This document shows positions 24,662 to 34,490 of a stretch of 64,000 nucleotides of DNA, one piece after another. The notes below the pieces were generated by a model. It saw only the letters and a list, made by a program, of their open reading frames with translations. It had not been told where the DNA came from and did no database searches. Origin of the DNA: Paralvinella palmiformis (taxonomy: Eukaryota > Annelida > Polychaeta > Terebellida > Alvinellidae); contig JAODUP010000514.1 in assembly GCA_025642065.1 (NCBI GenBank), positions 112,001 to 176,000 of the forward strand, written 5' to 3'. Each line of letters begins with the position of its first letter. The first letter of the stretch is position 1. Both the position numbers and the translations under genes were made by a program.

Positions 24662-25243
24662 CAGATATGCACATTGACTGTATATATATCTGATATATAT
24701 ATATAGAAAGTTCTGGATCAATTTAGTTCCAGTATATTGGTAACTCCACATGTAAGTGTTAACGTGGTAAAAAATTGCAAAAGCCTAACCATAAGGCGCT
24801 TTTAGTTAAAGAGATATCTGATTAGATCAAGTGGTGGATCATAATCTTGGTAAGAGTGTATTTTGTAATCATCAAAGATGCGTTTATATTCCACTGTCCA
24901 GTAGGAGCTTTGAAACGAATATTTTTTTCTTACTTCCGCCTAGCAGGGGCCAGGGTCTGTATTTACTTTCACAACCCTGCTGGGTACTAAACCACTTACA
25001 TATGGGAAGTTTACAGTTAGATCTGGGGATAGGCTATAATAGTCAGAGTTTTAGGAGAGGAGGGGGAATTTTTGCTTCAGATTGGCATTCCCGGTGAGTT
25101 GATAAATTAATTAATTCCTAAATAGCAATATCTCTATATATATTAAAGGTATGCTATGTTGTGGTGTCACAGTGGTGTGGGTGGAGCCCACATTATCCAG
25201 ACCACTTAATTGGTGCCTCGGTCAATGTGTATCGCTGTAAAAA
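24450..25243 (+). mobile_element. Deleted DIRS-like element nested in the MITE
   Basis: It carries an RT/RNase H boundary scrap (near 24758-24840, parallel to 23690-23770) fused directly to the end of a tyrosine recombinase. The recombinase part holds the SFRRGG signature and ends in DWHSR at 25097. Copies of the same sequence flank it (24488-24610 and 25105-25230), with shared phrases GGTATGCTATGT and GGAGCCCAC. These look like terminal direct repeats. Confidence 0.65.
24608..24681. repeat. Inverted repeat with a TA loop
   Basis: CAGTCAGTGTGCATATCTGA, then about 16 TA units, then TCAGATATGCACATTGACTG. The arms pair with one mismatch. Confidence 0.85.
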
Positions 25244-25371
25244 TGGTAAATTAATTTGTGAATTATTTTTTTTGTAGGAAACTTCAATTCCAATTCAAAA
25301 TTTCTCGATTCCAATTCAAAATCTCTCAATTCCAATTCCGGAATTGAATTGACCCCATGTCTGGTTTGGAC

Positions 25372-26243
25372 TGTAATAATAATTTCGATGTAACAATTTT
25401 AAGTAGATTTATGTATCATATATCTAATGAAGACAGCATGTCCATTTCTCCCAGCAGCTCATAGACAGAAATAGCTCACTATAGACTGTTAGCATTTGCC
25501 GTCGCAACGAAAAAAATCGTATGCGTCCCAATTAAAATCTGATTTATCTTATTTCGCAATAATGTAGACTGTTGTCCAGTTCCCGTCACATAAGTTAATC
25601 TGTTACGGTATACAGCATTTCTCGCCAGGCGATTAGCCAGCCCCGCAGTCAATACCGGCTTACCTGAACATTATTAGGGTGTTTCATCTGGAAGCAAATA
25701 TGCCAAATCCTTTGTGTAGTAATTTCGTTCTAGATACCTTACTAAGGGGTATACATCGCGATAAAACTATTCAGGTAAAGCAAGCATTACCAATCACTCC
25801 AGAATTACCGTTAAAAGTCAGGAGTTTGTTAGATCTGTCGGCATCATACTGGGCCACATTATTAAAAACTATTGACAACCATTACTACATAAAAAGAAAC
25901 CATACAGGTGGTCATAAATTCATCAGGACAGGTGTTCCTAGTAACCAATTACAGAAAAACTATTCAATTCAAGGAAAGATGTGTTTGTATTCCACTGTCG
26001 GAGATTGCTAATCACCCATTGTGTCCAGTAGGGGTCTTGAAACGAATGTTTGTGTTTAGTTCCGCCCAGCAGGGCTCAGATCCTGTGTTTACTTTCACAA
26101 CCCTGCTGGGTACTAAACCACTTACATATGGTGAGTTTACAAAAGATCTCAAATGGTTATTGAAACAGTTAGGTCTGGAGATGGTACTTACAGTTTTAGG
26201 AGAGGAGGGACAAGTTTTTGCTCCAAATTGGCATTCCCGGTGA
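25372..26243 (+). pseudogene. DIRS-like retroelement, tyrosine recombinase part
   Basis: This is the downstream half of the element split at 24205. Frames at 25679-26011 and 25908-26243 overlap by frameshift. They contain PNPLCSNFVLDTLLRGIHR, ALPITPELPLK, then KTIQFKERCVCIPLSEIA and GTKPLTYGEFTKDLKWLL, the layout of DIRS/Ngaro recombinases. The HxFRRG catalytic box has decayed to a LGEEGQ-like reading. The frame ends in NWHSR, the same end as the nested copy at 25097. Confidence 0.78.
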
Positions 26244-26380
26244 GATGTTAAAATTAAGGGGGGGGGAGGGGGGGTTGTGGGTCTGATTGCTATCAAAGAT
26301 ATCTTTGGATGTATCAATTCCAATGAGAACACAAGTAGTGTCAACAATTGCTAAAAGTCTTCCTACATCCTACTAATATA

Positions 26381-26572
26381 GGGGCGCCTCCGTGGTCTAG
26401 CGGTAGCGTGTTGGACCACAGATCACTACCACCCGTGTTCGAATCCCGGCGTGGGCGTATCTGAAGGTTGTTTCGTCTTTCACTTCGTCTCATTACCTTT
26501 GGAGGTCGCTCGGCCCATTTAGCCTACCATGTGCACAAAAGTGGCCGTAAAACATCAATCATCATCATCATC
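26381..26572 (+). mobile_element. SINE family A, copy 4
   Basis: Full-length and the best-preserved copy, with A box TGGTCTAGCGGTAGC, B box GTTCGAATCCC and an ATC tail. ACATCCTACTAATATA (16 bp) lies on both sides (26365-26380 and 26573-26588). Confidence 0.93.
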
Positions 26573-26588
26573 ACATCCTACTAATATA

Positions 26589-27504
26589 ACCACTCTCTAC
26601 TAATGGTGATTGGAGAGGAAATGTTGTAAATAAAAGATATAATGTGTAGAATTTCATAATGTATGTTGGTTAAGCAATTTAATGTATAATTTTATATAAT
26701 GTATGCTGGCTGTATTAATTAAAGAGAATTGTACAGATAAATGTTGGTTACGTTTTGTTGAATTTAGGCCTATTTTAATTACTCATTCGCACTTACTCAT
26801 TCACTTGGTTGGGATGTTGCTTCCGGCGAATGTTGTGACCAGCACCTCGAAGAAACTCGTCAACGGTCCTGGTACCCTTACTCTCCTGTCCGCACATAAC
26901 TGACGCAAACTAGCTTGAAGCCTCACATACACAGTTTTGACACGTCTACGGGGAAGTCCACCACGAGAAGCATTGAGTGCTCATTGAGTAGAGGGTACTC
27001 GCTTGTGCAGAATCAGCTTTAAGCCAGTGAAGTAACTTCCACACCGAAGGAAGGGAAAGCCCACACAAGTGTTCCAGGCCCCGCACAGATTTTTTGGGCG
27101 CTGTTCGCCATCAAGGGTTACTTGGTGCACATTCCACAAGGCAGGTGCCAACAGTGTGGAGGACTACGTCGAAGGACGACGACGTTTTGTCCATCGTCAG
27201 CCTGTCGACGGACTCTGTATGTACCGCTGCAGTATATAGAATCAAAGTAAGCCAGAAGGAGCTCAAGACCATGGGGGGGGGGGTTTCCTGCAGGTACTCG
27301 AGGCCAGATTACAGTTTCCTTTATCGCAAACAATATTAAAAAAAACATTATAAAGAAAATCAAATAAAAGACATGTATAAGTCATGTTACTAAAAATAAT
27401 AAGAAAAATACAAAAAGGTGCCATTATTTTTCGGGTGCCGTTTTTTTCCGGAGCCATTTATACCAGTGATATTTTTTCCTACAATCTCCTCAAACACAAG
27501 CTTG
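26589..27504. other. Intergenic DNA, no gene recognised
   Basis: Short frames on both strands around 26700-27340 show no recognisable family or splice context. Confidence 0.45.
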
Positions 27505-27573
27505 AGCTAATTTAAAACCCACAACCTTGAGGTTTGCAGTGCTGTGTTCTAACCGCTTCACTATAGGAGCGCC
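27505..27573 (-). mobile_element. SINE family D head fragment
   Basis: On the minus strand it has an A box near CGGTTAGAAC and a B-box remnant in GGTTGTGGGTTTTAAA. Only the tRNA-like head is present. Confidence 0.55.
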
Positions 27574-27610
27574 CATACATTTATTGAATCCGGGACATTT
27601 AGCCAACGAA

Positions 27611-27815
27611 TGATTATTATTATTATTATTATTATTGATGTTTTACGCCCACTTTTGTACACATGGTAGACTAAATGGGCCAAGCGACCTCCATAGATAA
27701 TGGAGCGAAGTCAAAGATGAAGCACCCTTTAGATATGCCCACGTCGAGATTCAAACACGGGTGGCAGTGATCTATGATCCAGCACGCTACCGTTAGACCA
27801 CGGAGGCGCCCACAC
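27611..27815 (-). mobile_element. SINE family A, copy 5
   Basis: Full-length on the minus strand, with a long ATT/ATC-type tail at 27612-27637. TTAGCCAACGAA and TTAGCCAAAGAA flank it as a slightly diverged target-site duplication. Confidence 0.85.
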
Positions 27816-28464
27816 TTAGCCAAAGAACATTTAGCCATTATTAGCAGGGGGACATTTCGCCAACATTAATTTTTTAAATGATGTTTTTGTGAGCTTCCAC
27901 CATTAATATAGTTGTTTCAATCAATATAAAACACGGTGTAGGTAATTGTATTTTTGTAATTCATTGTAAGGAATGTAACAAACACAAAGTGATCTCTCAT
28001 ATTCTAAAACTTGGAAATACGGATGTTACATATAGTCCACAGCTGTTATATTCAAACGTCATATTGTATTTTATTTAATTCATCATACGAATGTATTTAT
28101 CACAGAGCAATATCTCATACTCAAAATTTGCAAACACAAACATTGCATATAATACATTCTTTATTTCTGACATGTTGTCCATGGGTGTACATTGTCAATA
28201 TTCCTATTATTAAGTCTATGTCGTATAATGGTAATATATTTGTTTGTATTATCTGTATTGTTTCCATGTTTTATATTTTTAACTGGGCGCCAAGTATAAA
28301 TATATTTGAAATAAAAATTAAATTAAATTTTAAAATAATTGAGTCATTTAAGAACATAATTAAACAAACCAACCGTAGCCAGCCATAACAATCTCACGCC
28401 AATATATCGTTAAATATAAAAGTCCACAGCTGTTTATAATTAATCATCATTCTCGCGGTTCACA

Positions 28465-28940
28465 GGCTTCCAGCGTATGTTATGACCCACCCCACATAGT
28501 AGTTCGGGGATGGTTTTCCTGCCGGCTGCACGATCTTCAGACGGTTCTGCATGTCGTTGTATTTGCGGCTAATCATTTACTTGCGAGGTTGACCGTTTTG
28601 ATCTTTGGCGATGTGAGTGCAAGCCACTAATTCTTCTTTCTTCGATGCATCTATCATGGTCCACACGAAGGGATGCTGGTAGCCAACCAAATTAGTAAAA
28701 CGATTGTTCCAGATCTTCGCACTGGTTATTTGCTCTTCGTTCACCGTACAGAGTGGCCTGATGAACATTCCACAGAGCAGGTGGGTACCGAAGTGGAACT
28801 CTCCTCATACGAATAATGGCTGCTCCGTCTAGGCCACATCGTGGAACACTTGCACGCCGTAAAGTGCCAGTGACGTACGTCTGGTCGAGATAATCCTCCA
28901 GATCTTTTGCACCAGGAGCGGTATTATCACGGATGTACAT
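28465..28940 (-). pseudogene. MULE-type transposase C-terminal fragment
   Basis: Reading on the minus strand, the pieces are GAKDLEDYLDQTYVTGTLRR, RYPPALWNVHQATLYGERR and RANNQCE. After a frameshift come WNNRFTNLVGYQHPFVW and, in a third frame, YNDMQNRLK. In the MULE transposase family of animals this region (Trp-Asn ... Arg-Thr/Ala-Asn-Asn ... Glu ... Trp-Asn ... Phe) lies C-terminal of the catalytic core. At least two frameshifts make it dead. A tandem repeat of about 140 bp adjoins its 5' side. Confidence 0.65.
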
Positions 28941-28954
28941 GATCTGGTAATGTT

Positions 28955-29325
28955 GAAGGTGTATCAGACAAAAGCAATGGAAATGAAGTCAGATCTATTT
29001 GCATTGGGGGCCTTTTTATCCCACTAGCCCATAGTAGCTATTCGTTCCAGGTGAACGAAATTAAGTGTCATTGGGGATGATCTAGATCATCTGATACTAA
29101 TCAAGGTACATCAGGCAGAAGCACTGTAAACGAAGCTAGATCTAATTGTATTGGGGCCCTTTTATCCCACTAACCCATAGAAGCTACTCATTCCAGGTGA
29201 AAGAAGTTAAGTGTCATTGGGGATGATCAACATGAGAGCACATCAAACAGAAGCACTGTAAACTAAGTCAGATCTATTTGCACCGGGTAGCCCTTTTATC
29301 CCATAAACCCACGCACATATTGCAT
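28955..29325. repeat. Tandem repeat, units of 134-146 bp, about 2.6 copies
   Basis: Shared phrases CCTTTTTATCCCACTAG, CCAGGTGAA and AAGTGTCATTGGGGATGATC recur. CCCACTA starts at 29020 and 29166, and the third copy starts at 29300. The units differ by small indels and about a tenth of their bases. Confidence 0.85.
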
Positions 29326-29379
29326 GTTGCTTATCATTATTTAATTAATGTATAATAATGGAGAAAAATAGTATACATT

Positions 29380-29478
29380 AATATTGTATTGGCCATTCCC
29401 GTGTTTATGTTTTTACGGTGGCCAGTTATTGTGCTGAATAGACGAAGAGCAGAAACTGTGATTTGTTCACCGCGGTCG
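29380..29478 (+). mobile_element. LTR remnant, 5' side of BEL/Pao element
   Basis: It shares GGCCAGTTATTGTGCTGAAT and TTTGTTCACC, in order and spacing, with 34385-34475 on the other side of the BEL/Pao coding remnants. That fits the two being remains of long terminal repeats. A SINE family-A tail (29481-29523) follows directly. Confidence 0.6.
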
Positions 29479-29480
29479 AG

Positions 29481-29523
29481 TTAGCTTACCATATGCACAA
29501 GAGACCGACAAACATCAATCATT
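29481..29523 (+). mobile_element. SINE family A, tail fragment
   Basis: TTAGCTTACCATATGCACAA and AAACATCAATCAT match the family-A 3' end; the head and most of the body are missing. Confidence 0.6.
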
Positions 29524-29619
29524 TGTGTTTATAATATGACCATCGTTGAGTGTAGGAAATTTCCAGTATTTTGTGGCCATGTGAAAGTCACGCTCTAAGT
29601 TCCCAACGTGGCCAGCTGA

Positions 29620-29700
29620 TTTAGCCGGGAAAGTGGTACAGTTATTTAGTCGTCTGCGTCTCATGCTAGCTTTTGGGGTTCGATTACCACGAAGGCAAAA
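29620..29700 (+). mobile_element. tRNA-like SINE head fragment
   Basis: AAAGTGGTACAGTTATTTAG resembles an A box and GGGGTTCGATTACC is a B box. No complete body is recognisable. Confidence 0.45.
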
Positions 29701-30130
29701 TAATTCTATTCGTGTTTCATTCTCTGTGTAAACTTGTACTTATTTTAAGATCATTAAATTAGTACCTTACCTGTATAATAATATATGACATTAACTGAAT
29801 AACCTTATGTTATTTACCTTTTTTATGAATACGTACGGTGTTTTAGCAATAATATGTTATTAGGTGAGCTTATTTTCGTTATCATTTTTTGTAACAATTT
29901 ATCATAGTCAGTCTTCAACCCACTAGAAATAAAATCAGGTATTGACAATAAAGGTCTTATTTATGAGGATACGATTACAACCTCAACATTATTGACATAA
30001 TAACTTCACGATAAGTGGTGATGGTGATGTAGACATTAAAGTACAAATATATACGAGAGCTTAAGCTAACCAAGAAGGGGTTATGGTACACCATGCAGAC
30101 AAAGCGAACAAACTTGGAACAGCTTAGTAG

Positions 30131-30793
30131 ATGCCTCGAGATGTTACCAGACCATACAAGACATGGGTGTCTTTGTATGACAAGTTTCTAGAACTAAACG
30201 CTCAATACGCAGAACTATTAACTTCGGATGCACTTGATGAATATAACACCAACTGGTTTAGTGCACGTCACGTGAGCTTTAAAGAGTTTAAGGCAACCAT
30301 GGAGAATTGGTTCGCAAGGGCAGCATTGAGGCATACTCTCAATGAGACAGATACAATTTCGGTGGCGTCTCGACATATCGGTAGTTCTGGCGACGCGCTG
30401 ATGCTTGCGAGAATTGCAAACGAGCAGAAAAGACTGGAACTCTCAGTTAAAGCTGGATCACTGAAACAAGACATAGAAGCAGCTAAGTTACGTTTGAGAC
30501 AGCAAGGGGAAGAGCTGCAGCTAGAGGAGGAGTGCGACATCAGTGAAGCACATAGGAAGTTGCTCGATGAGGTTGATCATGAATCCGTGTCAGGGAGATT
30601 CATCAGAACTGGTGAATCCGATGGAACTGGAAGTGTTAATAGTGTAAATAGTAATAGTCCCATAAATAACGTACCTAACATCGGTAACGCTCATTGTGAT
30701 GACCCAACTGTCAATATTCTACTGTCAGTCGTTCGTCACATGAGCAAACTTGTATCACAGCTGGAAACTCACTTCACTATCACATATTCATGA
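30131..30793 (+). CDS. BEL/Pao retrotransposon gag-like ORF
   Basis: An open frame of 220 residues from ATG, followed by other BEL/Pao pieces on the same strand. It is charged and rich in Glu, Lys and Leu, with a coiled-coil-like stretch (roughly residues 95-150) and a Ser/Asn-rich end. Gag proteins of this class lead into a DUF1759-type domain. Here the frame is lost near 30770 and continues in another frame as CLNYLEQYTSGDAQ. It is the only long intact frame left in the element. LTR retrotransposon gag makes a cytoplasmic particle; I assume this copy is inactive. Confidence 0.6.
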   Translation: MPRDVTRPYKTWVSLYDKFLELNAQYAELLTSDALDEYNTNWFSARHVSFKEFKATMENWFARAALRHTLNETDTISVASRHIGSSGDALMLARIANEQKRLELSVKAGSLKQDIEAAKLRLRQQGEELQLEEECDISEAHRKLLDEVDHESVSGRFIRTGESDGTGSVNSVNSNSPINNVPNIGNAHCDDPTVNILLSVVRHMSKLVSQLETHFTITYS

Positions 30794-31620
30794 GACAGTT
30801 TCAAAGCAAAGGCATTGATAACTCTGATGATCTTGAAGAATGCTTGAATTATCTTGAACAGTATACCAGTGGTGATGCCCAGAAGATCCAATGGGTTATC
30901 ATATCTTGATCCAGAAACAGGTTACAAGGCTGCATTAAGAAAATTAAATGCAAAGTATGTTGATCAGGAGATAATAGTAAATGCATTTATTACGAAAGTC
31001 TTATCGTGGACACCTATTAGGTCATATAATCCAAAGGAGTTGGATCGATGTGCGGTTTTCCTCACAGGATAAGAGACTGCTGCCCAGTCCCTTGGTGATA
31101 TGAAAGTGTTGGGAGTACTCCGATAATCTGAAACAAATTGTGTGTAAACTATCGTATCATATTCATGACCAATGGCGTAACGTGGCATACCAGATTAAGG
31201 AAAATGATGATAGAGTCGCATTGAGCTACTTAGTTAAATTTGTGCGCAGGAGGGGTAAGAAAGTTACAAATCCAATAGTTGGCAGAGGGGCAATGTTCAA
31301 GGCTCTTAGCGACAAATCAACCAACGAGGCCAAACCTAACAGTTTTGCAAGCACAACAGGCATGTCACAGAACCGCCATTATCAAGAGAACCCATTAAAC
31401 ATAATGCATTTAGTTCTCTATGTACCTATTGTCATGGTAATCATATATTGGAACAATGTGATGTGTTGATACAGAAGTCATTCTACTGAACGTTTTGAGG
31501 TACTGAAACTCAAAGGGTATTGTTTTGGATGTATTCGATTTGGACATCAGCGAAAAGACTATAAACACAGAGCTACGTGTACCCATTGCAGTGAACGGGA
31601 CCTTTCCATCCTCCATGTAG
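30794..31620 (+). pseudogene. BEL/Pao gag remainder and zinc-knuckle region
   Basis: Broken frames hold GYKAALRKLNAKYVDQEIIV and SYNPKELDRCAVFLT (typical of the BEL/Pao DUF1759 region). A Cys/His-rich piece near 31510-31600 (YCFGCIRFGHQRKD) follows, as expected of a zinc knuckle. Several stops and frameshifts interrupt it. Confidence 0.7.
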
Positions 31621-31716
31621 ATGGAAACGGATACCTTCTAAGTCAGATGTTATCAGCCACAACATGGTGGATAATACCCGAGTGAAGATGAGGCTCATGT
31701 AGTTGTTCCTCAGAAG

Positions 31717-32220
31717 ATGGATAATCGTGTAGGGGCTGGGTGTCCGGAGGTGACCATGGCTGTAATACCAGTAAAGGCGTGTCTACGTGACAGCTACAGA
31801 ACGATAGACACATACGCCATCCTGGACCCAGGCAGTAACGTTTACTTTTGTTCAACTAGTTCGATGCGCCAATTAGGATATGAAAGAAGACGTCTGAAGC
31901 TGAAGATGGATATGATGGACGTGCGTCATATCATGTACACTCACGAACTAAAGAATATCGGCATATATGATCTGAAGCAAGAGCAAACATTCGGTCTGCC
32001 ATTATTATACGCCAAGGATAGGATCCCAACATCGAAGCACCACATTCCCATCCAGGAAGATATTGCAAAATGTTCTCACCTCGAGGGAGTTGATTTGCCA
32101 CAGATTGATGCAGAGATTGGTCTTTTACTCAGAAACAATGTCTGTGATGTATATAGTCCTCTTGGGTTTAAGGTTGGACCACTTGGATCCCCACATGCTA
32201 CCAGAACTCGGCTAGGATAG
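31717..32220 (+). pseudogene. BEL/Pao aspartic protease-like region
   Basis: A frame of 167 codons. YAILDPGSNVYFCS is the retropepsin-like Asp-x-Gly-Ser site of DUF1758 proteins, and DAEIGLLLRNNVCDVYSPL follows as in the family. The frame ends at a stop where the polyprotein should continue. Confidence 0.75.
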
Positions 32221-32229
32221 ATAACATGG

Positions 32230-32955
32230 AATGTTTCAAGACCAAGTATCCATGATAGCAACATCAACAACGTTGTTAACAGAACAGATGTGTCAATAGA
32301 GCACATGAACTGTTGTAGAAATCTCGAAATCATGTACCAGAAAAATCTTACTCTTGATTTTCACCGAGAAGAACTCTGATGAGAAACTAGAATATTTTCA
32401 AGATGATAAACAATTCCTGCAAATGATGACTGATTCAAAGCATTTTAATGATGGGCGTTATGAGTTCTGTTTAACATTCAACGACCATTCACTGAAGCTA
32501 CCAGGCAATCAGTTACCAGCGCTTCAACGACTGAAGGGCTCGCGGAAGAGGTTGGCCACAAATGAAAGGTTCCATACGTTCGTTGCCAATAGGCTATACA
32601 AGATCGGAAACAGCACACATTTGAGTCACTGCATGCAGAGGATCAAGTGTGGAGGGTCTTCATCAAGCCAAGCATTGGCTATATGGTTCTAGCTTTCTCT
32701 GGCAAACAAACGGCGGAATGGCCAGAGCAGCCTGACGGCTTGACAGTGTTATCTGAGAAGGACCCAGAGGTGAAACCATCTGTGAACACCCGAGATGTGA
32801 TGCAATCGAGCAGTCTGATAGAACAGTTGTTACTTCGCAGTTCAAGTTGGCTGAAGGTTAAAATAATAACTGCATTGATCCTGAAGCTGTTTGATACACT
32901 CATAGCTGGTGTACACAAAGGAAACTACAATATGCAGCTAAAATTATCATAACAA
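32230..32955 (+). pseudogene. BEL/Pao pol remnant lacking the reverse transcriptase core
   Basis: The first part (FLQMMTDSKHFNDGRYEFCL) matches sequence that precedes the reverse transcriptase. It passes directly into SEKDPEVKPSVNT and SSLIEQLLLRSSSWLKV, which normally lies between RNase H and integrase. The catalytic RT and RNase H are thus deleted. Confidence 0.65.
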
Positions 32956-33028
32956 GACCGTTGCTAAGTCAGAGAGATTATCGATTAAAAAGATGAAATA
33001 ACTCAAGAGTTTACCAAACCCTAAATCC

Positions 33029-34238
33029 GTGAACAATATCTACTTGCCTATTGCAATGATTATCTGGGTAGAAACCACTGTTGTGAAGGGCACACAACGT
33101 CAGTATTTTTCGGCAGAACTTCTGGATTTGAAGATTCCTGATACACGTGGTGTGAAATCTTCAAGCTCGCTGTACAAGTTGGATCCTTTTGTGGAAGGTG
33201 GTCTCCTTTATCAATGTTGATCTTGCGCGATATCCATAGAAGGGGTTTGTCATATGGGCACTATGTTAGCTGAGCTTAGAAAGTCATAGTGGATTCCTAA
33301 GGCTGGACTTCTTATCAAAGGGATTCTATCAAGATAAGCCTCCTTTCATTCGTGTCGGCATGGATTATTTGGGGCAAATACAAGTAAAACGTGGCCGAAT
33401 TGATGTGGAAAGATATGGATTGTGTTTACTTGTTTCACAACAAGAGCAATTCATCTCGAAGCTGCCTTCTCAAATGATACGAACTCAAGTATCAATTATA
33501 TATGTAGATTCATGGCACGTCGTGGCACTGTGGAGTCCATAACATCAGACAATGGAACTAATCTTGTTGGCGCAGAACGTGAGCTCAGAGAAAGCATAGA
33601 ACAGTGGATGCAATAAAAAAAAAGCAAAAACTCTTCACCATCACAACATTGAGTGGAATTTCAACTCTCCATCAGTTTCTCATTTCTGTGGAGTGTTGGA
33701 GCAGATGATCAGAATGACCAGGGAAGTGTTGTATTTACTACTACACGAACAGATTATTCGCTTAGATGACGACAGACACTAATGTGTGAAGTGGGGAGTA
33801 TTGTTAATGATCGCCCAATATTATTAACGTTGACGCTCTTACACCTAACCATTTGCTAACACTTCGTACACAACAGAAATTACTAGTTGGTGTGTTTAAC
33901 AAGTCGGATAACTTTGTTCGTCAGAGATGGGGTCAGGTGCAATATCTGACTGATTCCTTCTGGAATGTCATGGAATAACCAGGACTATGTCGTGAATACC
34001 TGTGCCTGTTACAAGAACGTCACAAGTGGCTTATACATCGGAGAAATGTAGAACTTGGTGATATTGTTCTAGTGGTAGACAATCCACGTAATGTCTGGCC
34101 ATTGACCATGGTCCTTAGGGTGATAACGGACACAAAGGGGGTTGTTGGAGTTGTACAAATTAAGACACCAACAGGAATTCTCCAGAGACCTGTACATAAA
34201 CTGTCATTAATGTTGGAAACAGATTTAAACAATGTTTA
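33029..34238 (+). pseudogene. BEL/Pao integrase and DUF5641-like end
   Basis: QRQYFSAELLDLK resembles the start of the integrase zinc-binding region. MDYLGQIQVKRGRIDVERYG and, in another frame, SDNGTNLVGAERELRE are the first two acidic catalytic blocks; a third (SHFCGVLEQMIRMTREVL) follows near 33690. At 34020-34230, HRRNVELGDIVLVVDN and GILQRPVHKLSLM match the C-terminal DUF5641. Frameshifts and stops throughout make it inactive. Confidence 0.75.
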
Positions 34239-34379
34239 GAGAATTTGATGTCAGATTATCATCTGTAAGTGTGCTTTGTTTAACACGTATTATTAACCAA
34301 TGTCATTGTACCTATTACATGTATGGTCAAATATCGTATTGGTAAGTGTTCATGTTAGATTCCCACTTAGGGGCTGTTC

Positions 34380-34475
34380 TGTATTAGCCATCCTCCGTAT
34401 TTATAGGTTTTTCCTGTGGCCAGTTATTGTGCTGAATGGATGGACAGGATAAACTGTTATTTGTTCACCACGGTT
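34380..34475 (+). mobile_element. LTR remnant, 3' side of BEL/Pao element
   Basis: The partner of 29380-29478, sharing GGCCAGTTATTGTGCTGAAT and TTTGTTCACC. It ends about 15 bp before the start of the small spliced ORF at 34491. Confidence 0.6.
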
Positions 34476-34490
34476 CATGTACATATAAAT

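Larger units (their letters stand above)
24205..25363. mobile_element. AATTCC-type hAT-like MITE, copy split by an insertion
   Basis: The left part (24205-24450) starts CAAATATTTGGCCAATTCC and the right part (25243-25363) ends GAATTGACCCCATGTCTG. GTTTGGAC flanks both sides (24197-24204 and 25364-25371), an exact 8-bp target duplication as hAT elements make. A DIRS-derived segment sits between the two halves. The whole lies inside the DIRS-like element of 23130-26243. Confidence 0.8.

Noticed and set aside
26381..26455. Possible tRNA gene
   Set aside because: A and B boxes are present, but the sequence continues as a repeated SINE body with target duplications, and the acceptor arm does not close.
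29041..29230. Possible 5S rRNA array (GAAGTTAAG phrase in a repeat of about 140 bp)
   Set aside because: Only a nine-base phrase matches; the rest of the unit does not fit 5S rRNA sequence or fold.
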